From Xylocopa sonorina (taxonomy: Eukaryota; Arthropoda; Insecta; Hymenoptera; Apidae), in assembly GCF_050948175.1 (NCBI RefSeq), contig NC_135204.1, positions 797,473 to 861,472 of the forward strand: DNA of 64,000 nucleotides. The letters are read 5' to 3'. Positions 24,901 to 37,485 of the stretch are shown piece after piece (position 1 is the first letter of the stretch; the number at the start of each line of letters is the position of its first letter). The notes below the pieces were generated by a model. That model was not told where the DNA came from and searched no databases. It saw nothing but the letters and a program-made list of their open reading frames with translations. The position numbers were made by a program, and so were the translations under genes.

Positions 24901-27900
24901 CACATCGCAATGAATATTATATATTATCATGAAACATAGAAATGAGATGCGATATGACGATATAAGAAGCATTAGGACTCTATTGCTTCGATACGTAGAT
25001 ATCTGGTAACACTATTTTCTAGCAAGGAGCTGTCGCATTCACATTCATTTGAAGTGAATACGAGGTATTCATAACACTGCACAATGAATATTATATCTTA
25101 TCATGAAACATAAAAATGAGAAGCGATATGGCGATATAAGAAGCATTAGATCCCTATTGCTTCGATACGTTGACAACTGCAAACGCTACTTCCCAGCAAG
25201 GAAGTGTGGCATTTACATTCTTTTGAAAGGAATACGAGATATACATGACGGATCGCAAAGAATATTACATCTTATCATGAAACGTAGATATGAGATGCGA
25301 TATGACGATTTAAGAAGCATGAGAAAACTATTGCTTCGATACGTAGACATCTGCAAACGCTATTTCCTAGCAAGGAAGTGTCGCATTTACATTCTTTTGA
25401 AGTGAATACGAGGTATTCATTACACTGCACAATGAATATTATATCTTATCATGAAACATAGAAATGAGATACGATATGACGATTTAAGAAGCATTAGAAC
25501 TCTATTGCTTCGATACGTAGACATCTGCAAACGCTACTTCCTAGCAAGGAAATGTCGCATTTACATTCTTTTGAAGTGAATACGAGGTATACATAACACT
25601 GAACGATGAATATTGTATCTTATCATGAAACATAGAAATGAGATGCGATGTCTCGTTTTAAGAAGCATTAGAACTCTATTGCGACGATACGTAGACAACT
25701 GCAAACGCTATTTCTTAGCAAGGAAGTGTCGCATTTTCATTCATTTGAAGTGAATACGAGGTATACATGACACTTCGCAATGAATATTATATCTTATCAT
25801 GAAACATAGAAATGAGGTGCGATATCGCGATTTAAGAAGAAATTGAACTCTATTGCTTCGATACGTAGACATCTGCAGACGCTATTTCCTAGCAAGGAAG
25901 TGTCGCATTTACATTCTTTTGAAATGAATACGAGGAATACATAACACTGCACAATGAATATTATATCTTATCGTGTGACATAGAAATGAGATGCGATATC
26001 GCGATTTAAGAAGCATTTGAACTCTTTGCTTCGATACGTAGACATCTGCAAACGCTACTTCCTAGCAAGGAAGTGTCGCATTTACAATCTTTTGAAAGGA
26101 ATACGAGGTATACATGACACTTCGCAATGAATATTATATCTTATCATGAAACATAGAAGTGAGATGCGATATGACGATTTAAGAAGCATTAGAACTCTAT
26201 TGCTTCGATACGTAGACATCTGCAAACGCTACTTCCTAGCAAGGAAGTGTCGCATTTACATTCTTTTGAAGTGAATACGAGGTATACATAACACTGCACA
26301 ATGAATATTATATCTTATCATGAAACATAGAAATGAGAAGCGATATGGCGATATAAGAAGCATTAGGTCCCTATTGCTTCGATACGTTGACAACTGCAAA
26401 CGCTACTTCCTAGCAAGGAAGTGTCGCATTTACATTCATTTTAAGTGTATGCGAGGTATACATGACACATCGCAGTGAATATTATATATTATCATGAAAC
26501 ATAGAAATGAGGTGCGATATGACGATATAAGAAGCATTAGAACTCTATTGCTTGGTTACGTAGATATCTGGAAACACTATTTCCTAGCAAGGAACTGTCG
26601 CATTCACATTCATTTGAAGTGAATACGAGGTATTCATAACACTGCACAATGAATATTATATCTTATCATGAAACATAGAAATGAGATGCGATACCGCGAT
26701 TTAAGATGCTTTGGAACTCTATTGCTTCGTTACGTAGATATGTGCAAACGCTATTTCCTGGCAAAGAAGTGTCGCGTTTACATTCTTTTGAATTGAATAC
26801 GAGGTATACATGACACTTCGCAGTGAATATTCTATATTATCATTAAACATAGGAATGAGAAGCTATATGGCGATATAAGAAGCAATAGATCCCTATTGCT
26901 TCGATACGTTGACAACTGCAAACGCTACTTCCTAGCAAGGAAGTGTTGCATTTACATTCATTTTAAGTGTATGCGAGGTATACATGACACATCGCAATGG
27001 ATATTATACATTATCATGAAACATAGAAATGAGATGCGATATGACGGTATAAGAAGCATTAGGACTCTATTGCTTCGATACGTAGATATCTGGTAACACT
27101 ATTTCCTAGCAAGGAGCTGTCGCATTCACATTCATTTGAAGTGAATACGAGGTATTCATAACACTGCACAGTGAATATTATATCTTATCATGAAACATAG
27201 AAATGAGAAGCGATATGGCGATATAAGAAGCATTAGATCCCTATTGCTTCGATACGCTGACAACTGCAAACGCTACTTCCTAGCAAGGAAGTGTCGCATT
27301 TACATTCTTTTGAAGTGAATACGAGGTATACATAACACTGCACAATGAATATTATATCTTATCATGAAACATAGAAATGAGATGCGATAACGCGATTTAA
27401 GAAGCATTACAACTCTATTGCTTCGATACGTAGTCATCTGCAAACGCTACTTCCTAGCAAGGAAGTATCGCATTTACATACTTATGAAATGAGTACGAGG
27501 TATACATGACACTTCGCAAAGAATTTTACATCTTATCATGAAACATAGAAATGAGATGCGATATCGCGATTTAAGAAGCATTAGAACACTATTGCTTCGA
27601 TACGTAGATATCTGCAAACGCTATTTTCTGGCAAGGAAGTGTCGCGTTTACATTCTTTTGAATTGAATACGAGGTATACATAACACTTTGCAATGAATAT
27701 TATATCTTATCATGAAACATAGAAATGAGATACGATATGACGACTTAAGAAGCATTAGAACTCTATTGCTTCGATACGTAGATATCTGCAAACGCTACTT
27801 CCTAGCAAGGAAATGTCGCATTTACATTCTTTTGAAGTGAATACGAGGTATACATAACACTGCAAAATGAATATTATATCTTATCATGAAACATAGAAAT

Positions 27901-29988
27901 GAGATGCGATATGGCGATATAAGAAGCATTAGAACTCTATTGCTTCGAAACGTAGACATCTGCAAACGCTACTTCCTAGCAAGGAAGTGTCGCATCTACA
28001 TTCCTTTGATGTGAATACGAGGTATACATAACACTGCACAATGAATATTACATCTTATCATGAAACATAGAAATGAGATGCGATGTCGCGTTTTAAGAAG
28101 CATTAGAACCCCAGTGTTTCGATACGTAGACATCTGGAAACGCTATTTCGTAGCAAGGAAGTGTCGTATTTACATTCTTCTGAAGTGATTACGAGGTAAA
28201 CATAACACTGCACGATGAATATTATATCTTATCATGGAACATAGAAATGAGATGAGATATCGCTTTTTAGGAAGCATTAGAACACTTTTGCTACGATACC
28301 TACACATCTGCAAACTCTATTTCCTAGCAAGGAAGTGTCGCATTTACATTCTTTTGAAGTGAATACGAGGTATACATAACACTAAACAATGAATATTACA
28401 CCTTATCATGAAACATAGAAATGAGATGCGATGTCGCGTTTTAAGTAGCATTAGCACTCTATTGCTACGCTACGTAGACATCTGCAAACGCAATTTCCTA
28501 GCATAGAAGTGTCGCATTTACATTCTTTTGAAGTGAATACGAGGTATACATAACACTGCACAATGAATATTATATCTTATCATGAAACATAGAAATGAGA
28601 TGCGATAACGCGATTTAAGAAGCATTAGAACACTATGGCTTCGATACGTAGATATCTGCAAACGCTATTTCCTGGCAAGGAAGTGTCGCGTTTACATTCT
28701 TTTGAATTGAATACGAGGTATAAATAACACTTTGCAATGAATATTATATCTTATCATGAAACATAGAAATGAGATACGATATGACGATTTAAGAAGCATT
28801 AGAACTCTATTGCTTCGATACGTAGACATCTGCAAACGCTACTTCCTAGCAAGGAAATGTCGCATTTACATTCTTTTGAAGTGAATACGAGGTATACATA
28901 ACACTGCACAATGAATATTATATCTTATCATGAAACATAGAAATGAGATGCGATAACGCGATTTAAGAAGCATTAGAACACTAATTCTTCGATACGTAGT
29001 CATCTGCAAACGCTATTTCCTAGCAAGGAAGTGTCGCATTTACATTCATTTGAAGTGTATGCGAGGTATACATGACACTGCGCAGTGAATATTATATATT
29101 ATCATGAAACATAGAAATGAGATGCGATATCGCGAATTAGCCTGCTTTAGAAATCTATTGCTTCGATACGCAGACATCTGCTATTGCTATTTCCTAGCAG
29201 GGAAGTGTCGCATTTACATTCATTTTAAGTGTATGCGAGGTATACATGACACATCGCAATGAATATTTTATATTATCATGAAACATAGAAATGAGAAGCG
29301 ATATCGCGTTTTGAGAAGCATTAGAACCCTAATGCCACGATACGTAGACACCTGCAAACGCTATTTCCTGGCAAGGAAGAGTCGCATTTACATTCATTTG
29401 AAGTATAGTCGAGATATACATAACAGTGCACAATGAATATTATATCTTATCATGAAACATAGAAGTGAGATGCGATATGGCGGTTTAAGAGGCATTAGAA
29501 AACTATTGGTTCGATACGTAGACATCTGCAAACGCTACTTCCTAGCAAGGAGGTGTCGCATTTACATTCTTTTGAAAGGAATACGAGGTATACATGACAC
29601 TTCGCAATGAATATTATATCTTATCATGAAACATAGAAGTGAGATGCGATATGACGATTTAAGAAGCATTAGAACACTATTGCTTCGATACGTAGACATG
29701 TGCAAACGCTACTTCCTAGCAAGGAAGTGTCGCATTCACATTCTTTTGAAGTGAATACGAGGTATACATAACACTGCACAATGAATATTATATCTTATCA
29801 TGAAACATAGAAATGAGATGCGATGTCTCGTTTTAAGAAGCATTAGAACTCTATTGCTACGATACGTAGACAACTGCAAACGCTATTTCTTAGCAAGGAA
29901 GTGTCGCATTTTTATTCATTTGAAGTGAATACGAGGTATACATGACACTTCGCAATGAATATTATATCTTATCATGAAACATAGAAAT
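21951..29988 (+). repeat. Higher-order duplication, copy 2 (about 8.0 kb)
   Basis: This is the partner of 12057-20268. Scattered single-base differences are visible, for example at 17544 versus 27264 and 18478 versus 28198. The monomer at about 24725-24890 is replaced by one resembling the 17101 type (GAAGCTATATGGCG, GAAGCAATAG), as if converted. At 29988 the match ends abruptly: copy 2 continues with a monomer like that at 25810, while copy 1 continues with a monomer like that at 21650. Confidence 0.93.
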
Positions 29989-32030
29989 GAGGTGCGATAT
30001 CGCGATTTATGAAGAAATTGAACTCTATTGCTTCGATACGTAGACATCTGCAGACGGTATTTCCTAGCAAGGAAGTGTCGCATTTACATTCTTTTGAAGT
30101 GAATACGAGGTATACATAACACTGCACAATGAATATTATATCTTATCATGAAACATAGGAATGAGATGCGATAACGCGATTTAAGAAGCATTAGAACACT
30201 ACGGCTTCGATACGTAGATATCTGCAAACGCTATTTCCTGGCAAGCAAGTGTCGCGTTTACATTCATTTGAAATGTATCCGAGATATACATGACACTTCG
30301 CAGTGAATATTATATATTATCATTAAACATAGAAATGAGAAGCGATATGGCGATATAAGAAGCATTAGATCCCTATTGCTTCGATACGTTGACAACTGCA
30401 AACGCTACTTCCTAGCAACGAAGTGTCGCATTTACATTCATTTTAAGTGTATGCGAGGTATACATGACACATCGCAGTGAATATTATATATTATCATGAA
30501 ACATAGAAATGAGGTGCGATATGACGATATAGGAAGCATTAGAACTCTATTGCTTGGTTACGTAGATATCTGGTAACACTATTTCCTAGCAAGGAACTGT
30601 CGCATTCACATTCATTTGAAGTGAATACGAGGTATTCATAACACTGCACAATGAATATTATATCTTATCATGAAACATAGAAATGAGATACGATATGACG
30701 ATTTAAGAAGCATTAGAACTCTATTGCTTCGATTCGTAGATATCTGCAAATGCTACTTCCTAGCAAGGAAATGTCGCATTTACATTCTTTTGAAGTGAAT
30801 ACGAGGTATACATAACACTGCACAATGAATATTATATCTTATCATGAAACATAGAAATGAGATGCGATATGGCGATATAAGAAGCATTAGCACTCTATTG
30901 CTTCGAAACGTAGACATCTGCAAACGCTACTTCCTAGCAAGGAAGTGTCGCATCTACATTCCTTTGATGTGAATACGAGGTATACATAACACTGCACAAT
31001 GAATATTACATCTTATCATGAAACATAGAAATGAGATGCGATGTCGCGTTTTAAGAAGCATTAGAACTCCAGTGTTTCGATACGTAGACATCTGGAAACG
31101 CTATTTCCTAGCAAGGAAGTGTCGTATTTACATTCTTCTGAAGTGATTACGAGGTATACATAACACTGCACGATGAATATTATATCTTATCATGAAACAT
31201 AGAAATGAGATGAGATATCGCGTTTTAGGAAGCATTAGTACACTTTTGCTACGATACGTACACATCTGCAAACTCTATTTCCTAGCAAGGAAGTGTCGCA
31301 TTTACATTCTTTTGAAGTGAATACGAGGTATACATAACACTGCACAATGAATATTATATCTTATCATGAAACATAGAAATGAGATGCGATAACGCGATTT
31401 AAGAAGCATTAGAACACTATGGCTTCGATACGTAGATATCTGCAAACGCTATTTCCTGGCAAGGAAGTGTCGCGTTTACATTCTTTTGAATTGAATACGA
31501 GGTATAAATAACACTTTGCAATGAATATTATATCTTATCATGAAACATAGAAATGAGATACGATATGACGATTTAAGAAGCATTAGAACTCTATTGCTTC
31601 GATACGTAGACATCCGCAAACGCTACTTCCTAGCAAGGAAATGTCGCATTTACATTCTTTTGAAGTGAATACGAGGTATACATAACACTGCACAATGAAT
31701 ATTATATCTTATCATGAAACATAGAAATGAGATGCGATATGGCGATATAAGAAGCATTAGAACTCTATTGCTTCGAAACGTAGACATCTGCAAACGCTAC
31801 TTCCTAGCAAAGAAGTGTCGCATCTACATTCCTTTGATGTGAATACGAGGTATACATAACACTGCACAATGAATATTACATCTTATCATGAAACATAGAA
31901 ATGAGATGCGAAATCGCGATTTAAGAAGCATTAGAACACTATTGCTTCGATACGTAGTCATCTGCAAACGCTATTTCCTAGCAAGGAAGTGTCGCATTTA
32001 CATTCTTTTGAATTGAATACGAGGAATACA
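29989..32030 (+). repeat. Mosaic satellite region copied at shifting offsets
   Basis: Successive monomers match earlier parts of the array at different distances. The monomer with GAAGAAATTGAACTC (30010) resembles 25835. The monomer with TTGGTTACGTAG (30550) resembles 26550. The segment 30650-31300 matches 2,958 bp upstream (17 monomers; marker CTTCGAAACG at 27943 and 30901), and 31310-31700 matches 2,783 bp upstream (16 monomers). The CTTCGAAACG marker occurs again at 31771, a further 870 bp (5 monomers). Confidence 0.85.
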
Positions 32031-33687
32031 TAACACTTCGCAATGAATATTATATCTTATCATGAGACATAGAAATGAGATGCGATATCGCTTTTTGGGA
32101 AGCATTAGAACTGTATTGCTATGATACGTAGACATCTGCAAACGCTATTTCCTAGCTAGAAAGTGTCGCATTTACATTCTTTTGAAGTGAATACGAGGTA
32201 AACATAACACTTCGTAATGAATGTTATATCTCATCATGAGACACAGAAATGAGATGCAAAATCGCGTTTTAACAAGCGTAAGAACTCTATTGCTTCGATA
32301 CGTAGACATCTGCAAACGCTATCTCCTAGCAAGGAAGTGTCGCATTTACATTCATTTGTAGTGTATGCGAGGTATACATGCCACTCCGCAATGAATATTA
32401 TATCTTATCATGAAACATAGAAATGAGATGCGATATCGCCTTTTGGGAAGCATTAGAACTGTATTGCTACGATACGTAGACATCTGCAAACGCTATTTCC
32501 TAGCAAGAAAGTGTCGCATTTACATTCTTTTGAAGTGAATACGAGGTAAACATAACACTTCGTAATGAATGTTATATCTCATCATGAGATATAGAAATGA
32601 GATGCGATATCGCGTTTTAAGAAGCATTAGAACTCTATTGTTACGATACGTAGACATCTGGAAACGTAATTTCCTAGAAAGGAAGTGTCGCACTTACATT
32701 CGTTTGAATTGTAGACGAGCGATGCATAACACTTCGTAATGAATGTTATATCTTATCATGAAACATAGAAATGAGATGCGATATGGCAATACAAGAAGCA
32801 TTAGACCCTTATTGCTTCGATATCTAGACATCTGCAAACGCTATTTCCTAGCAAGGAAGTGTCGCAATTACATTCTTTTGAGGTGAATACGAGGTATACA
32901 TAATACTGCACAATGAATATTATATCTTATCATGAAACATAGAAATGAGATGCGATATGGCGATTTATGAAGCATTAGATGTCCATTTCTTCGATACGTA
33001 GACATCAGCAAACGCTGCTTCCTAGCAAGGAAGTGTCGCGTTTACATTCTTTTGAAGTAAATACGAGGTTTACATAACACTCCACAATGACTATTATATC
33101 TTATCATGAAACATGAGAATGAGTAGCGATATCGCGTTTTGAGAAGCATTAGAACACTAATGGTACGATACGTAGATATCTGCAAACGCTATTTCCTGGC
33201 AACGAAGTGTCGCGTTTACATTCTTTTGAAGTGAATACGATGTATACATAACACTGCACAATGAATACTAAATCTTATCATGAAACATAGAAATGAGATG
33301 CGATATCGCGATTTAAGAAGCATTAGGACACTACTGCTTCGATACGTAGATATCTGCAAAAGCTATTTCCTAGCAAGAAAGTGTCGCAATTACATTCATT
33401 TGAAGTGTATGCGAGGTATACATGGCACTAAGCAATGAATATTATATATTATCATGAAACATAGAAATGAGAAACGATATCGCGTTTTGAGAAGCATTAG
33501 TGCACTAATGCTACGATACGTAGGCAACTGCAAACGCTATTTCCTAGCAAGAAAGTGTCGCATTTACATTCATTTGAAGTGTATGCGAGGTATACATGAC
33601 ACTTCGCAGTGAATATTATATATTATCATGAAACACAGTAATCAGATGCGATATAGCGTTCCAAGAAGCATTAGACCACTATTGCTA

Positions 33688-35586
33688 CGATACGTAGACA
33701 TCTGCAAACGCTATTTCCTAGAAAGGAAGTGTCGCATTTACATTCCGTTGAAGTGAATTCGAGGTATACATGACAATTCGCAATGAACATTATATCTTAT
33801 CATGATACATAGAAATTAGGTGCGATATCGCGTTTTAAGAAGCGTTAGAACTCTATTGCTACGATACGTAGACATCTGCTAACACTATTTAATAGCAAGG
33901 AAGTGTCGCATTTACATTAATTTGAAGCGTAGACTAGGAATACATAACACTTTGCAATGAATATTATATCTAATCATGAAACACAGAAATGGAATGCGAT
34001 TTCACGTTTTAAGAAGCATTAGATCCCTATTGCTACGATACATAGACATCTGCAAACGCTGTTTAATAGTAAGGAAGTGTCGTATTAACATTCTTTTGAA
34101 GTGAATACGAGGTATTCATGACACTTCGCAATGAATATTATACCTTATCACGAAACATAGAGATGAGATGCGACATCTCCTTTTAAGAAGCATTAGAACT
34201 CTATTGTTTCGATTCGTATACAACTGAAAACGCTATTTCCTAGCAAAGAAGAGTCGCATTTGCATTGTTTTGAAGTGAATGCGAGCTATACATGACCCTT
34301 CGCCATGAATATTATATATTATCATGAAACATAGAAATGAGTGACGATACCTTTCTTAAGAAGCACTAGAACTCTATTGCTTCGATACGTAGACATCTGC
34401 AAACGCTACTTCCTAGCAAGGAAGTGTCGCTTTTACATTCATTTGAAGTGTATGCGAGCTATATATGACACTACGCAATGAATATTATATCTTATCATCA
34501 ATATGAGATGCGATATGGCGATTTAAGAAGCATTAGAACTCTAGTGCTTCGATACGTAGACATCTGCAAACGCTACTTCCTAGGAAGGAAGTGTCGCATT
34601 TACATCCTTTCGAAAGGAATACGAAGTATACATGACACTTCGCAATGAATATTATATCTTATCATGAAACATAGAAATGCGATGCGATATGACGATTTAA
34701 GAAGCATTAGAATTCTATTGCTTCGATACGTCGACATCTGCAAACGCTATTTCCTAGCAAGGAAGTGTCGCATTTACATCCATTTGAAGTATAGACGAGA
34801 TATACACAACACTGCGCAGTGAATATTATATCTTATCATCAATATGAGATGCGATATGGCGATTTAAGAAGCATTAGATCCCTATTGCTTCGATACGTAG
34901 ACATCAGCAAACGCTGCTTCCTAGCAAGGAAGTGTCGCATTTACATTCTTTTGAAAGGAATACGAGGTATACATGACACTTCGCAATGAATATTATATCT
35001 TATCATGAAACGTAGGTATGAGATGCGATATGACGATTTAAGAAGCATTAGAAAACTATAGCTTCGATACGTAGACATCTGCAAACGGTATTTCCCAGCA
35101 AGAAAGAGTCTCATTTACATTCTTTTGATGTGAATACGAGGTATTCATAACACTGCATGAAGAATATTATATCTTATCATGAAACATAGAAATGAGATGC
35201 GATATCGCGATTTAAGAAGCTTTAGAACTCTATTGCTTCGATACGTAGATATCTGCAAACGCTATTTCCTAGCAAGGAACTGTCGCATTCACATTCATTT
35301 GAAGTGTATGTGAGGTATACATGACACTGCATTGCGAATATTATATCTTATCATGAAACATAGAAATGAGATGCGATATGGAGATATAAGAAGCATTAGA
35401 ACTCTATTGCTTCGATACGTAGACATCTGCAAACACTATTTCCTAGCAAGGAAGTGTCGCATTTACATTCATTTTAAGTGTATGCGAGGTATACATGACA
35501 CTTCGCAATGAATATTATATCTTATCCGGAAACGTAGATATGAAATGCGATATGAAGATTTAAGAAGCATTAGAACACTATTGCTT
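33688..35586 (+). repeat. 1,899-bp perfect tandem higher-order unit, copy 1
   Basis: Eleven monomers that are repeated immediately downstream. Every stretch I compared (around 33781, 34081, 34561, 35101 and 35521) is identical to the copy 1,899 bp later. The unit includes two monomers with an 11-bp deletion (TATCATCAATATGAGATGCG at about 34494 and 34836). Confidence 0.93.
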
Positions 35587-37485
35587 CGATACGTAGACAT
35601 CTGCAAACGCTATTTCCTAGAAAGGAAGTGTCGCATTTACATTCCGTTGAAGTGAATTCGAGGTATACATGACAATTCGCAATGAACATTATATCTTATC
35701 ATGATACATAGAAATTAGGTGCGATATCGCGTTTTAAGAAGCGTTAGAACTCTATTGCTACGATACGTAGACATCTGCTAACACTATTTAATAGCAAGGA
35801 AGTGTCGCATTTACATTAATTTGAAGCGTAGACTAGGAATACATAACACTTTGCAATGAATATTATATCTAATCATGAAACACAGAAATGGAATGCGATT
35901 TCACGTTTTAAGAAGCATTAGATCCCTATTGCTACGATACATAGACATCTGCAAACGCTGTTTAATAGTAAGGAAGTGTCGTATTAACATTCTTTTGAAG
36001 TGAATACGAGGTATTCATGACACTTCGCAATGAATATTATACCTTATCACGAAACATAGAGATGAGATGCGACATCTCCTTTTAAGAAGCATTAGAACTC
36101 TATTGTTTCGATTCGTATACAACTGAAAACGCTATTTCCTAGCAAAGAAGAGTCGCATTTGCATTGTTTTGAAGTGAATGCGAGCTATACATGACCCTTC
36201 GCCATGAATATTATATATTATCATGAAACATAGAAATGAGTGACGATACCTTTCTTAAGAAGCACTAGAACTCTATTGCTTCGATACGTAGACATCTGCA
36301 AACGCTACTTCCTAGCAAGGAAGTGTCGCTTTTACATTCATTTGAAGTGTATGCGAGCTATATATGACACTACGCAATGAATATTATATCTTATCATCAA
36401 TATGAGATGCGATATGGCGATTTAAGAAGCATTAGAACTCTAGTGCTTCGATACGTAGACATCTGCAAACGCTACTTCCTAGGAAGGAAGTGTCGCATTT
36501 ACATCCTTTCGAAAGGAATACGAAGTATACATGACACTTCGCAATGAATATTATATCTTATCATGAAACATAGAAATGCGATGCGATATGACGATTTAAG
36601 AAGCATTAGAATTCTATTGCTTCGATACGTCGACATCTGCAAACGCTATTTCCTAGCAAGGAAGTGTCGCATTTACATCCATTTGAAGTATAGACGAGAT
36701 ATACACAACACTGCGCAGTGAATATTATATCTTATCATCAATATGAGATGCGATATGGCGATTTAAGAAGCATTAGATCCCTATTGCTTCGATACGTAGA
36801 CATCAGCAAACGCTGCTTCCTAGCAAGGAAGTGTCGCATTTACATTCTTTTGAAAGGAATACGAGGTATACATGACACTTCGCAATGAATATTATATCTT
36901 ATCATGAAACGTAGGTATGAGATGCGATATGACGATTTAAGAAGCATTAGAAAACTATAGCTTCGATACGTAGACATCTGCAAACGGTATTTCCCAGCAA
37001 GAAAGAGTCTCATTTACATTCTTTTGATGTGAATACGAGGTATTCATAACACTGCATGAAGAATATTATATCTTATCATGAAACATAGAAATGAGATGCG
37101 ATATCGCGATTTAAGAAGCTTTAGAACTCTATTGCTTCGATACGTAGATATCTGCAAACGCTATTTCCTAGCAAGGAACTGTCGCATTCACATTCATTTG
37201 AAGTGTATGTGAGGTATACATGACACTGCATTGCGAATATTATATCTTATCATGAAACATAGAAATGAGATGCGATATGGAGATATAAGAAGCATTAGAA
37301 CTCTATTGCTTCGATACGTAGACATCTGCAAACACTATTTCCTAGCAAGGAAGTGTCGCATTTACATTCATTTTAAGTGTATGCGAGGTATACATGACAC
37401 TTCGCAATGAATATTATATCTTATCCGGAAACGTAGATATGAAATGCGATATGAAGATTTAAGAAGCATTAGAACACTATTGCTT
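35587..37485 (+). repeat. 1,899-bp perfect tandem higher-order unit, copy 2
   Basis: Identical to 33688-35586 wherever compared. The match runs on a few bases, to about 37509, and then breaks at CGCCATTTCCTAGCTAG. The breakpoints fall in the same phase of the monomer (CGATACGTAGACATCTGC), consistent with unequal crossing-over between monomers eleven apart. A shorter match to the unit's first monomer occurs again at about 38640-38800. Confidence 0.93.
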
